This document shows positions 50,664-60,787 of a stretch of 64,000 nucleotides of DNA, one piece after another; position 1 is the first letter of the stretch; each line of letters starts with the position of its first letter. The stretch is taken from contig NZ_JBJXCY010000002.1 in assembly GCF_046159835.1 (NCBI RefSeq), positions 930,001-994,000 of the forward strand. The letters are read 5' to 3'. Source of the stretch: JACKJK01 sp046159835. GTDB lineage: Bacteria; Pseudomonadota; Alphaproteobacteria; Rhizobiales; Tepidamorphaceae. A program made the position numbers and the translations under genes. Under the pieces are notes generated by a model that saw only the letters and a program-made list of their open reading frames with translations, did not search any database and was not told the origin of the DNA.

Positions 50664-51326
50664 ATGAACACGTCCCACTCTTCCGACAATTCGCTCCAGC
50701 GTTCGCCGCTGGATAAAATCGAGTCCGCCGTCCGTGGCGTCTGGAAAGGCGGCATCCGCGCGCTCTACCGGTTCTGGGCCGGGAAGTACGAGACAACGAT
50801 GATCTCGCGCTTCGGTTACCAGGCACCGGAGTTCATCGCCCGCGCTCTGGCCCCGCTGATGCGGGAAGGCACCGCCCGCGTGCTGGATGTCGGCTGCGGC
50901 ACCGGCCTCACGGCGCTGGCCCTGCTGGAACACCGCAAGGACACCATCGACGGCATCGATTTCTCGCCGGAGATGCTGGATAAGGCACGCGAGCGCGGCA
51001 TCTATGCCGACCTGCACACCGCCGACGTGACCAAGCCGCTGCCGATCCCGAACGGGACCTATGACGCGGCGATCTCGTCGGGCCTGTTCACACACGGCCA
51101 CGTCGGCGCGGAAGCCATTCCGCATGTCCTGAAGGCGATCAAGGCCGGCGGTCTGTTCGGCTTCACGGTCTACTGGAAGGTCTGGGAACGCGCCGGTTTT
51201 GCCGCGATGCTGGAAAACCTCGAAAAGGCCGGCACCATCGAGATTCTCGTCAACGAGCAGGAATCTCACATGCGCGCCATCGAGCACCAGAAGATCCACA
51301 CCGTCGTGGTCCGCCACAACGGCTAG
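50664..51326 (+). CDS. Class I SAM-dependent methyltransferase
   Basis: A 220-residue methyltransferase. Motif I ARVLDVGCGTGLTALALL is near residues 70-87, DGIDFSPEMLDKA (motif II) follows, and YDAAISSGLFTHGHVG is motif IV. The N-terminal 55 residues are helical with a WKGGIRALYRFWAG segment. No substrate-specific signature. It is alone on its strand, followed by a strong terminator that also serves ecm. Confidence 0.9.
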   Translation: MNTSHSSDNSLQRSPLDKIESAVRGVWKGGIRALYRFWAGKYETTMISRFGYQAPEFIARALAPLMREGTARVLDVGCGTGLTALALLEHRKDTIDGIDFSPEMLDKARERGIYADLHTADVTKPLPIPNGTYDAAISSGLFTHGHVGAEAIPHVLKAIKAGGLFGFTVYWKVWERAGFAAMLENLEKAGTIEILVNEQESHMRAIEHQKIHTVVVRHNG

Positions 51327-51354
51327 GCGCGGTTCTTCGTTGGACGAGAATTCG

Positions 51355-51382
51355 AAGGCGGCCTGTCCTCAGGCCGCCTTTT
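51355..51382. terminator. Bidirectional terminator between the methyltransferase and ecm
   Basis: An 11-bp stem (AAGGCGGCCTG pairing with CAGGCCGCCTT), loop TCCT, then a short T run. The ecm stop codon lies at the edge of the loop, so the hairpin encodes the last residues of Ecm while terminating both transcripts. Confidence 0.85.
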
Positions 51383-53354
51383 CGCTTCCCGCTTCGACGA
51401 TGCGCACGATGTCGGCCATGATCGCGTTGAGCTGGAAATCCTTCGGCGTGTAGACCGCCGCGACCCCCATTGCCTTCAGCGCCTTCTCGTCCTCCGCGGG
51501 GATGATCCCGCCAACGACCACCGGCACGTCGTCGATTCCGGAGGCGCGCATGCGCTCCATCACGTCGCGCACCAGTGGCACGTGACTGCCCGACAGGATC
51601 GACAGGCCGACAACGTGGACGCTTTCCTCCAGCGCCGCGTTGACGATTTCGGCCGGCGTCAGGCGGATGCCCTCGTAGACGACCTCCATGCCGGCATCGC
51701 GGGCGCGCACAGCAATCTGCTCCGCGCCGTTCGAATGCCCGTCAAGACCCGGCTTTCCGACGAGGATCTTGATGCGACGACCGATCTTGCCCGACACCGC
51801 GTCGACCGAGGCCTGTACCTCGTCGAGACCATCGGTATCGGCGCGCGCCGAACGCCCCACGCCGGTTGGCGCGCGGTACTGGCCATAGACCTCGCGCAGC
51901 GTCTCGCCCCACTCGCCCGTTGTCACGCCGGCCTTGGCGCACGCAATCGACGGCTCCATCACGTTGCGCCCCTCCTGCGCGGCAGAGCGCAACTCGGCCA
52001 GCGCGGACTGGACCGCCTCGTTGTCCCGGTCAGCGCGCCACGCGTTGAGCCGCTCGATCTGCTCGCGCTCGACATGCTCCGGCACGGTCTGGATGGTGCC
52101 CTCGCCGGTCGCCAGAGGTGACGGTTCGCTGTCGGTATAGGCATTCACGCCGATGACCTTGAGCTCACCGCGCTCGATGGATTCAAGCCGGCGCGTGTTG
52201 GATTCAACGAGCGCCCGTTTCATGTAGCTGTTGTCAATGGCCGCCAGCGCCCCGCCCATGTCGTCGATGCGGGCAAGCTCGGCGCGCGCTTCTTCCTTCA
52301 GCGCTTCCACCTTGCGGTTCATCTCGGTGGAGCCTGCGAAGATGTCGCCATATTCCAGCAGGTCGGTTTCGTAGGCGACGATCTGCTGCATGCGCAGCGA
52401 CCATTGCTGGTCCCACGGTCGCGGCAGCCCGAGTGCCTCGTTCCAGGCCGGAAGCTGCACCGCGCGGGCGCGCGCATCCTTCGACAGCACCACGCCGAGC
52501 ATTTCGATCAGGATGCGGTAGACGTTGTTTTCCGGCTGCTGCTCGGTCAGCCCCAGCGAGTTCACCTGCACCCCGTAGCGGAAGCGTCGGAACTTCGGGT
52601 CCTCGACGCCGTAGCGCGATTGCGTGATCTCGTCCCACATGTCGACGAAGGCCCGCATCTTCGCAATCTCGGTGATGAAGCGGATGCCGGAATTGACGAA
52701 GAACGAGATGCGCCCGACCACGGTGGGGAAATCTTCATCCGGCACGCCGCCCCCGGCCTTCACCGCATCGAGGATCGCGATGGCATTGGCCAGCGCGAAG
52801 GCCAGCTCCTGCACCGGCGTCGCGCCCGCTTCCTGCAGGTGGTAGGAGCACACGTTCATCGGGTTCCACCTGGGCAATTCCCGGTAGGTCCAGCCGATCG
52901 TGTCCGTCGTCAGCTTCATCGAGGGCACCGGCGGGAAGACGTAAGTCCCGCGCGACAGGTACTCCTTGATGATGTCGTTCTGGGTCGTGCCCGAGAGCGC
53001 CTTGCGGTCGGCGCCCTGCTCGTCGGCGGTCGCCACATAGAGCGCCAGCAGCCACGCTGCCGTCGCGTTGATCGTCATCGAGGTGTTCATGGTGTCGAGC
53101 GGGATGCCGTCGAACAGCGCCCGCATGTCGCCGATATGGGAAATCGGCACGCCGACCTTGCCGACTTCGCCACGCGCCAGCGGTGAATCGGAATCGTAGC
53201 CGGTCTGTGTCGGCAGGTCGAAGGCGACAGACAGCCCGGTCTGCCCGCGGGCGAGATTGGCCCGGTAGAGCGCGTTGGAATCCCTGGCCGTGGAGTGCCC
53301 CGCATAGGTGCGGAAGATCCACGGCTTGTCCCGCGTCGTCTGGTCGTTGCTCAT
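51369..53354 (-). CDS. ecm: Ethylmalonyl-CoA mutase (MeaA-type B12 enzyme)
   Basis: A 661-residue coenzyme-B12 mutase that converts (2R)-ethylmalonyl-CoA to (2S)-methylsuccinyl-CoA. N-terminal substrate domain: WIFRTYAGHSTARDSNALYR, TGLSVAFDLPTQTGYDSD, and LSGTTQNDIIKEYLSRGTYVFPP. The C-terminal B12 domain has GRRIKILVGKPGLDGHSNG (DxHxxG motif with cobalt-ligating His), SILSGSH and VPVVVGGIIP. The length and the single-chain layout match Ecm rather than two-subunit methylmalonyl-CoA mutase. ccr and mcd are 3.7 and 7.4 kb away. Its terminator is shared with the methyltransferase. Confidence 0.94.
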   Translation of the reverse strand: MSNDQTTRDKPWIFRTYAGHSTARDSNALYRANLARGQTGLSVAFDLPTQTGYDSDSPLARGEVGKVGVPISHIGDMRALFDGIPLDTMNTSMTINATAAWLLALYVATADEQGADRKALSGTTQNDIIKEYLSRGTYVFPPVPSMKLTTDTIGWTYRELPRWNPMNVCSYHLQEAGATPVQELAFALANAIAILDAVKAGGGVPDEDFPTVVGRISFFVNSGIRFITEIAKMRAFVDMWDEITQSRYGVEDPKFRRFRYGVQVNSLGLTEQQPENNVYRILIEMLGVVLSKDARARAVQLPAWNEALGLPRPWDQQWSLRMQQIVAYETDLLEYGDIFAGSTEMNRKVEALKEEARAELARIDDMGGALAAIDNSYMKRALVESNTRRLESIERGELKVIGVNAYTDSEPSPLATGEGTIQTVPEHVEREQIERLNAWRADRDNEAVQSALAELRSAAQEGRNVMEPSIACAKAGVTTGEWGETLREVYGQYRAPTGVGRSARADTDGLDEVQASVDAVSGKIGRRIKILVGKPGLDGHSNGAEQIAVRARDAGMEVVYEGIRLTPAEIVNAALEESVHVVGLSILSGSHVPLVRDVMERMRASGIDDVPVVVGGIIPAEDEKALKAMGVAAVYTPKDFQLNAIMADIVRIVEAGSEKAA

Positions 53355-53435
53355 CTGATGTCCCGCAGCATGTCCGAAATTCCCCTTATCAAGACGAATT
53401 CCGCGCTGCAGCGCAACATCAACGATGGTTCAGGC

Positions 53436-53975
53436 TTACTGTTGCGGAGGGCGAACCAGTTGCGGCGCATGACGCCGGATGGCGGCTTCGATGGAATCCA
53501 CCGTCCCCTCGTTGCCCGCGATGATGACCGGGTAGCCGGGCATGTTGAGGAGTTTGCCGAGCCATTCCTGGAACTTCAGCGCGAAGATCGGGTCCACCAC
53601 CGTGGTGCTGTCTTCCTTCAGGATCACCGCAAGTGACCGCTGCCGGTACCAGTAATAGGGAATGGCAAGAATCTGGTCCCACGGGATCGGCTCGCGCGTC
53701 AGCCGCCGGTCGAGGAACCCCGCCTCGCTGACTTCGATCGTCGGCTCGCTTGATGACAGGCGGAACCGGATGTCCGACAGGAAGGCAAACGACGTTGCCA
53801 TGAGAAATCCGGCTGTCGCGAGCACGAAGGTGCCGAAGATGGCATCCTGCGAGAGAACCATCGCTCCGAACCCGACGCCGCCGATCGCCACGACGAGTTC
53901 CACAAGCCAGAACAGCCCGGTCACTCTCAGCCGGGATGGAATGTCACGAAATGCCACGGAAGCGTTCCTGCCCAT
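53436..53975 (-). CDS. Conserved membrane protein of unknown function
   Basis: A 179-residue protein with two adjacent N-terminal TM helices (GLFWLVELVVAIGGVGFGAMVL and IFGTFVLATAGFLMATSFAF) followed by a soluble, PH-like beta-rich domain (IEVSEAGFLDRRLTREPIPWDQI, then VVDPIFALKFQEWL). This layout resembles STM3941-like proteins of unknown role. Close to ecm (82 bp from its start) on the same strand, but no pathway link is visible. Confidence 0.7.
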   Translation of the reverse strand: MGRNASVAFRDIPSRLRVTGLFWLVELVVAIGGVGFGAMVLSQDAIFGTFVLATAGFLMATSFAFLSDIRFRLSSSEPTIEVSEAGFLDRRLTREPIPWDQILAIPYYWYRQRSLAVILKEDSTTVVDPIFALKFQEWLGKLLNMPGYPVIIAGNEGTVDSIEAAIRRHAPQLVRPPQQ

Positions 53976-54018
53976 CGTTTTTATCTTTGTCTGCCTTCCT
54001 TAGCAGACAAGATACGGT

Positions 54019-54315
54019 TCAAGGCAAGAGCTTGTTTTTGAGCGAAGCCAGGATGATGAACATCGTGAACGCGCCGGCGATAGCGGTGAGAATGACCGGC
54101 AAACCCTCGTCCCAGAAATAAAAGCCCGCCTTTTCGGCAGCAAAAAGCCCGCTCAAGCCGCCAATTTCCAGAACCATCACATTGAGGAAAATTCCGAACC
54201 CCCAGTGTTCCAGCGCCCAGTCGAGCGCATATCCGCTGACCATGGCGAGGGCGGCGAGGAGGACGAAATACTGGGTCGGGGTTTCATCGAGAAAGACGAG
54301 ATCGAGATACGGCAC
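54019..54315 (-). CDS. Small membrane protein of unknown function
   Basis: A 98-residue protein with three hydrophobic helices (YFVLLAALAMVSGYALDWAL, FLNVMVLEIGGLSGLFAAE and LPVILTAIAGAFTMFIILASL) and a positively charged C-terminus (KNKLLP). No family recognised. ATG 54315 has a weak GGAAACG before it. It lies 43 bp upstream of the other membrane protein on the same strand, so both may be transcribed together. Confidence 0.6.
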   Translation of the reverse strand: MPYLDLVFLDETPTQYFVLLAALAMVSGYALDWALEHWGFGIFLNVMVLEIGGLSGLFAAEKAGFYFWDEGLPVILTAIAGAFTMFIILASLKNKLLP

Positions 54316-54535
54316 GGTCGTTTCCGGTGCTGGTCAACGTGCCGCAAGCCTAGCGCACAGCGATTGCGGAACAGTAAAGCCGAACCTCTAAGCAGCCGCC
54401 GACCCGTTTCACAAGCCGTGCCCAGATCAAGAGCCGATGCCGGATTCTTACGCAGCGTATCATTCGCATTAACGTCATATTTTACATTTTTGCCGCAATT
54501 AGAGGCATTCGACACCCAAGGAACCCGAGGTCAGA

Positions 54536-55168
54536 ATGCTAGGGAAAAAGTTCTGTGCTGTGGCGGCGATCAGCTTGTCCGCATTTCTTGGCTGCTCGAC
54601 TGCTTTTGCGCAGTCGCCCCAGCCGAACCCCGAAAAGGTCATTTCCAAGGACTTGATCGAGTCCGTACGCAGCTGGATCGACACGGACGTCGTGCGCGAA
54701 TCCATCGTTGCGCAGAACCGGCGATATGCCGCGATCTCGCAGGACGAGGTCGATGCGCTGGACAAGCAGTGGCGCGCCGAGCGCGAGGCGGACGACAAGC
54801 CGCTGATCGCAGCCACGCTGTCGAACCCGCTGTCGGTCTATCTGAACCGCGTTCAGGGCCGTTCGCTGGGCATGTTCTTCGAGATCATCGTCATGGACGA
54901 CAAGGGCCTGAACGTTGGCCAGTCCGCCGTGACCGGCGACTTCTGGCAGGGCGACGAAGCCAAGTTCCAGAAGACCTTCCCCGAAGGTGGCATGGAAGCC
55001 TTCATCGACGAGGCGGAATGGGACGAGGAATTCAAGATCTGGCGCGCCCAGCTCAACATCCCCGTCTATGACAAGTCCGGCTCCAAGAAGATCGGCGCCG
55101 CCACTGTCGAGATCAACCTGACCGAAGCGCAGCGTCGCTTCGGCTCGCAGCCGCAGGATGCCTTCTGA
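54536..55168 (+). CDS. Periplasmic PDC/Cache-like sensor protein
   Basis: A 210-residue exported protein. The signal peptide (FCAVAAISLSAFLGCSTAFA) is followed by a PDC-like domain: an N-terminal long helix (DLIESVRSWIDTDVV), then NPLSVYLNRVQGRSLGMFFEIIVMDDKGLNVGQSAVTGDFW and DFWQGDEAKFQKTF. Such stand-alone domains normally sit inside chemoreceptors. Its TGA overlaps the ATG of the MCP (TGATG), so the two are translationally coupled and the protein is probably the ligand-binding partner of that receptor (inference). Ligand unknown. Confidence 0.82.
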   Translation: MLGKKFCAVAAISLSAFLGCSTAFAQSPQPNPEKVISKDLIESVRSWIDTDVVRESIVAQNRRYAAISQDEVDALDKQWRAEREADDKPLIAATLSNPLSVYLNRVQGRSLGMFFEIIVMDDKGLNVGQSAVTGDFWQGDEAKFQKTFPEGGMEAFIDEAEWDEEFKIWRAQLNIPVYDKSGSKKIGAATVEINLTEAQRRFGSQPQDAF

Positions 55169-56850
55169 TGCTTCGCAACATGTCAGTCACCCTGAAGGGT
55201 ATTCTCGCTTTTGCGACCCTTGCCGCGATTTCCATCGTGGCCAACGCAATCGTCTTCTTCGCCTCCACCCAGGTTGCGAACGAGACAGCACACAACAACG
55301 CACTGGGCGCCACCACGCAGTCGGCAACCAATGCGGAACTCTCCGTCCTGCAGCAGATCAGCGACATGAAGAGCTTCCTGCTCACCGGTGACCGCACCTG
55401 GGTCGCCGGCATGGACCAGCAGCAGGAAAAGACGGCCGAGCTGTTCAACAAGCTTCGTGAAGATGCAGCGGTCAGCGAGACGCCGATCGAGCAGATCAAC
55501 GTGATCGAAGCCGACTGGCAGACCTGGTCGAAGGATTTCGCGGATCGCCAGATCATGCTGATGCGTGACCCGCAGACCGTCGACATGGCCCGCGTCATCG
55601 AGGTCGGCGGCGAAGGCACCGCGATTGCCAACCGCATCGTCGACCAGTTCAAGGCCCTGCACGACCAGCTTGCCAACGCGCAGGCCGGCGTTGCTGCCGA
55701 CCAGCAGTCCCAGCTGACCTTCATGAAGTGGGTCACCATGGTCGCGACCGTCGCCATCGTCGGTTTCGCCGCCCTGCTCGGCCTGCTGAACAACATTCTC
55801 GTCTCGCGTCCGATCTCGCAGATCGCCCGCAACGCCCACCAGATCGCCGAGGGCGACCTGGAGACCGAGGTGTTCGGCATCGGTCGTCGCGACGAGGTTG
55901 GCGAAATGGCCGGCTCCATCGCAGTGTTCCAGGAGAATGCCCGCGAGAAGCTGCGCCTCGAGCGCGAGCAGGCAAAGGTCGACGCCGACCGCGAGGCGGA
56001 AAAGGCCGCGATGATGGCCGAACTGGCGAATTCCTTCGAGGCATCCGTCGGCTCCATCATCCAGCAGGTCTCCAGCGCCGCAACCGAGCTGGAAGCTGCT
56101 TCGCAGTCCATGGCCGGTACCGCCGAGGGCCTCACCGACCAGGCAAACTCCGTTGCCACGGCCTCTGAACGCGCCACCGACAACGCCCAGTCCGTTGCCA
56201 GTGCCGCCGAGGAGATGTCGAGCTCCGTTCAGGAGATCGGCCGCCAGGCAGAGGAAAGCGCCAACAAGGCCGACCTCGCAGCCCGCGAAGCCGACCAGAC
56301 GGTCGAGAAGGTCAACGCGCTGTCCGAAGCCGCCGAGCGCATCGGCGCCATCGTCGGCCTCATTCAGGACATCGCCGAGCAGACCAACCTGCTGGCCCTG
56401 AACGCCACCATCGAGGCCGCACGTGCCGGTGAAGCCGGCAAGGGCTTCGCGGTCGTCGCCGCCGAGGTGAAGAACCTCGCGTCCCAGACCGCCAAGGCGA
56501 CTGTCGAGATTTCCGAGCAGATCTCGGCGATCCAGTCGGCGACCGACACCTCCACGTCGGCCATCCAGACCGTCGCCGGCACGATCAAGGACCTGAACAC
56601 GATTGCCGCACAGATCGCGGTCGCGGTGGACGAGCAGTCCCAGGCGACGAACGAGATCTCCAGCAGCATTCAGGTCGCTGCCGCCAGCACGCAGGAAGTC
56701 ACCGGCAACATCGTCCTGGTGACCGAGGCCGCAGCCCAGTCCGGTGCAGCAGCCAACCAGGTGCTGTCTGCCTCCGGCGAGCTGTCGCGCCAGTCCGAGA
56801 TGCTCTCCGCGCAGGTGCAGAGCTTCTTGGAGCGCGTTCGCGCTGCCTGA
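55168..56850 (+). CDS. Methyl-accepting chemotaxis protein
   Basis: A 560-residue receptor. TM1 (GILAFATLAAISIVANAIVFF, about 10-30) and TM2 (VTMVATVAIVGFAALLGLLNNI, about 188-212) enclose a helical CHASE3/4HB-like sensor (SDMKSFLLTGDRTW). A HAMP domain follows (VSRPISQIARNAHQIAEGDLE; GRRDEVGEMAGSIAVFQ), then a long coiled-coil with the signalling tip IVGLIQDIAEQTNLLALNATIEAARAGEAG, where it meets CheW and CheA. No C-terminal CheR tether pentapeptide. It overlaps the periplasmic PDC sensor gene by TGATG. A strong terminator follows. Confidence 0.95.
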   Translation: MLRNMSVTLKGILAFATLAAISIVANAIVFFASTQVANETAHNNALGATTQSATNAELSVLQQISDMKSFLLTGDRTWVAGMDQQQEKTAELFNKLREDAAVSETPIEQINVIEADWQTWSKDFADRQIMLMRDPQTVDMARVIEVGGEGTAIANRIVDQFKALHDQLANAQAGVAADQQSQLTFMKWVTMVATVAIVGFAALLGLLNNILVSRPISQIARNAHQIAEGDLETEVFGIGRRDEVGEMAGSIAVFQENAREKLRLEREQAKVDADREAEKAAMMAELANSFEASVGSIIQQVSSAATELEAASQSMAGTAEGLTDQANSVATASERATDNAQSVASAAEEMSSSVQEIGRQAEESANKADLAAREADQTVEKVNALSEAAERIGAIVGLIQDIAEQTNLLALNATIEAARAGEAGKGFAVVAAEVKNLASQTAKATVEISEQISAIQSATDTSTSAIQTVAGTIKDLNTIAAQIAVAVDEQSQATNEISSSIQVAAASTQEVTGNIVLVTEAAAQSGAAANQVLSASGELSRQSEMLSAQVQSFLERVRAA

Positions 56851-56877
56851 TCCGACGTATCAACGTCCACGACGAGA

Positions 56878-56904
56878 AAACCCGGCGTTCGCGCCGGGTT
56901 TTTT
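56878..56904 (+). terminator. Rho-independent terminator of the chemoreceptor operon
   Basis: AACCCGGCG and CGCCGGGTT pair perfectly around a TTCG tetraloop, followed by TTTTTT. It is 27 bp after the MCP stop. Confidence 0.92.
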
Positions 56905-57050
56905 GTTTGCACTGCACAATGAAGGTTGCCATGCTTCGACGAAGGCCGATTAAGCCTTCGTAGCATAGCGCGGCGAACGGAATTTCCGATAATCGCCGCC
57001 AATGCCCGGCCGCAAGAGCCAGATCCCTTCTTTCCAGTGGAGCCGTGACC

Positions 57051-58340
<1,290 letters not shown>

Positions 58341-58389
58341 GCTTTTCCAGCCCCCCGATTGACGTAACGGCGTTAACCACAAACACGCT

Positions 58390-58620
58390 TGGCCGGACCG
58401 CGCGCCTTGGCGCGGCTGGCCACCTTGGCTAAGGTAAACGGAAGGTTAACCCGATAGCGCGGTTTTTGCGGTATCGGCCCCCGCTTCCGTCCGTTCTCGT
58501 GTCCATTGCAGCCATGCAATCACCCTGACGACGGCCTTGCGGGGTCGTCGTCGGGCAAGGGAACCTTATGTTCCCGGTTCCAAGGCCCGGTGCGCTGGAG
58601 GGCAACCCCCGCAAGGCTGC
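58390..58620 (+). ncRNA. Structured non-coding region (possible leader RNA) upstream of the acidic protein
   Basis: Within 230 nt there are nested hairpins: 58390-58422 (TGGCC/GGCCA around CCGCGC/GCGCGG), 58523-58555 (13-bp stem with one bulge, loop TTGCGG), and 58559-58575 (GGGAAC/GTTCCC, loop CTTAT), plus CGGGC/GCCCG at 58553/58585. CCTTGCGGGG at 58535-58544, containing the loop of the second hairpin, is perfectly complementary to CCCCGCAAGG at 58607-58616, allowing a pseudoknot or a switch. No known Rfam family is recognised. It ends 45 nt before the downstream ATG. Confidence 0.45.
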
Positions 58621-58664
58621 GGCGTTGCGTATTGGCGTACCGCGAACACGAGGAGACGCGGATC

Positions 58665-59690
58665 ATGAGCGAACTGATTGACCAGCTGCGCAATCTGAGG
58701 GCTGCAGCCTATCGCAAACTCACGCAGAATTCGGACTTCAAGGTCCTGATGGAACTGGACCAGATGCTCGCGCGTCTCGATCCCGGCGACACGCCGATGG
58801 CGCCGCCCGAAACCCCGGAAGCCGGCAGCCCCGAAAAGGACGACGAGTCCGACGACGACACCGAAGCTGCACCTCCCGAGCCGGACGCAGAGCCACCGCC
58901 AATAGCCGCGACAGCCGGTGGCGCGGCGACGACCCTCTCCCGGGCCGACGAGAGCGTGCCCGAGGCGACCCATGCACCTGACGTCACCGCCGAAGCGGAT
59001 GATGACGGCGCTGCGAGCGATGACGCCGAAGAGGACGACACGTCCGGCGCGGATGTCTTCGCGGCGCAGGCTGGCGACGATCCGGCAGCGACTTCGCAGG
59101 CCATGGCCGACGAGGAGTCCGAGGTTGTGGACGTTGAGTCCCTGCCCGACGTCTCCGGTGACGTGCTGGCCGTCAATGTCGAGGACACCGACGAGACGCA
59201 GGAGATTGGCGACGACGTGCTGATCGGCGCGGAAGGCGACCTCGCCGATACCGCCTCGCAGGAAACCGCCAAGCCTGCCGCGACGTCTGCCGCATCCGAC
59301 CTGATCCCCGATGAGGAACTCGACGGGGATACCGATGCGGCGACCGATGCCGACGGCAGCGACACCGATCAGGATGCCGATGTTTTCGGCTCCGAGGAAT
59401 CGGCGGCGGCCGCCGTGGCCGCGGCCCTGTCGATCACCGGCGAGGAACAAGGTTCCGCGCCGCGCCCGAACCATGCCCGCGAGGCGGCCAAGCCCGCACC
59501 GGCTCCGGAACCCGCCCCGGTCGCTCTGGCACCGGAAGAGGACTACGACGCGGCCGCACCGTCCGGCGAAACCGAGTCCAGCGACGCGGCCTACGAATCC
59601 GCGCTCAACCGGCTCAATGCGCTGATCGAGCGGGCCTCCCATCGCCTCAAGCGCGATGAAAACGAGCCCAACGGCGCCTCTGCCCTCTAG
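58665..59690 (+). CDS. Acidic low-complexity protein with helical ends
   Basis: A 341-residue protein. The N-terminal 40 residues (MSELIDQLRNLRAAAYRKL, then FKVLMELDQMLARLD) and the C-terminal 30 (AAYESALNRLNALIERASHRL) are helical and look conserved. The middle 250 residues are a highly acidic Ala/Asp/Glu-rich linker with no folded domain. There is no signal peptide. GAGGAG before ATG 58665 is strong; the frame upstream lies in the structured leader and is not coding. Function unknown. It is followed by a terminator. Confidence 0.75.
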   Translation: MSELIDQLRNLRAAAYRKLTQNSDFKVLMELDQMLARLDPGDTPMAPPETPEAGSPEKDDESDDDTEAAPPEPDAEPPPIAATAGGAATTLSRADESVPEATHAPDVTAEADDDGAASDDAEEDDTSGADVFAAQAGDDPAATSQAMADEESEVVDVESLPDVSGDVLAVNVEDTDETQEIGDDVLIGAEGDLADTASQETAKPAATSAASDLIPDEELDGDTDAATDADGSDTDQDADVFGSEESAAAAVAAALSITGEEQGSAPRPNHAREAAKPAPAPEPAPVALAPEEDYDAAAPSGETESSDAAYESALNRLNALIERASHRLKRDENEPNGASAL

Positions 59691-59715
59691 TCCGGCAAAT
59701 GTCGGAATGACGTTG

Positions 59716-59754
59716 AAAAGGGCGTGCCCGCAAGCGGGCGCGCCCTTTCCTTTT
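59716..59754 (+). terminator. Rho-independent terminator
   Basis: AAAGGGCG...GCCCGC, AA loop, GCGGGC...CGCCCTTT with single mismatched bases, then CCTTTT, 26 bp after the stop of the acidic protein. Confidence 0.85.
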
Positions 59755-59804
59755 GCAGACCTGTCATGCGCAGCGTTCCGGCAGGCTTCGTGCTAAGGCG
59801 GGTG

Positions 59805-60704
59805 ATGCGCAAGGACCCGCCAGCCATCGCCGAACCCTCCACCACAGCCGCCCCGCCCGCGGCGCTCGGCCTGCTGTTCATCCTGATCTGGTCGACAGGA
59901 TTCATCGTGGCGCGCGCGCAGGCCCCCTTCGGCGAGCCGCTGACCTTTGTCGCGCTGCGCTTCGCGCTGGCTGCGCTCTTCTTCGCGATCATCGTCATCG
60001 TCACCGGGCGCAGCATGGCGGTTGGCAGGCGGGCTGCCGCCAACAATCTCGTCGCCGGTGCCCTGCTCCACGGCGTCTATCTCGGCTCGGTGTTCTCGGC
60101 GATCAACATCGGCATGCCGGTGGGCGTCGCATCCCTCATCCAGTCCACCGCGCCGATCTTCACCGCCGTGCTGGCCGGACCGCTGCTGGGCGAACGGGTG
60201 GTCCCGCGCCAGTGGCTCGGCCTGTGCATCAGCCTCGCGGGCGTCGCGCTGACGCTCTCGCCCAAGCTTGGCGAGACCGGCTTCACGCTGCTGCCCATCG
60301 CAATTTCGCTGTTCGGGCTGACCGGGCTCGTCTTTGGCGGCTTCTACCAGCGGCTCTACGTCTCCAAGGTCGATCTGCAGGTCGCCAACGTCTACCAGTA
60401 TGTCGGCGGCACGCTCATCGTCCTGCCGGTGATGTTTGCCTTCGAGACCGTGCGGCTCGTCACCCACCCGGTCTATCTCGCGGCCATGGGCTGGGCCGTC
60501 ATCGTGCTCTCGGTGGGCGCGTTCTCGCTCTACATCCACTTCCTGCGGCGCGGGGCCGTCACCAAGGCGGCATCGCTGATGTTCCTGGTTCCGGCCATCG
60601 CATCGCTTCAGGCGTGGCTGATCTTCGGCGAAACGCTCACCCCGCTGCAGATCACCGGCGGGCTGGTGACGCTTGCGGGCCTCGCGGTCGCCCAGCGCGC
60701 CTGA
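59805..60704 (+). CDS. EamA/DMT-family transporter
   Basis: A 299-residue membrane protein with ten TM helices in two EamA repeats: AALGLLFILIWSTGFIVARAQAP starts the first, and SLIQSTAPIFTAVLAGPLLGE and MFLVPAIASLQAWLIFGE the conserved proline segments ending in the E of each half. Substrate unknown; members export amino acids or metabolites. ATG 59805 with AAGGCGGG before it is favoured. The mcd gene follows 83 nt downstream. Confidence 0.93.
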   Translation: MRKDPPAIAEPSTTAAPPAALGLLFILIWSTGFIVARAQAPFGEPLTFVALRFALAALFFAIIVIVTGRSMAVGRRAAANNLVAGALLHGVYLGSVFSAINIGMPVGVASLIQSTAPIFTAVLAGPLLGERVVPRQWLGLCISLAGVALTLSPKLGETGFTLLPIAISLFGLTGLVFGGFYQRLYVSKVDLQVANVYQYVGGTLIVLPVMFAFETVRLVTHPVYLAAMGWAVIVLSVGAFSLYIHFLRRGAVTKAASLMFLVPAIASLQAWLIFGETLTPLQITGGLVTLAGLAVAQRA

Positions 60705-60787
60705 CCGGTCAAAACCTGCACAAAAAGGCGCATTGCGCACTGCACAATAAGCGCTAGAGTCGTCTCCAATCAGGATTGGAGCAGACC

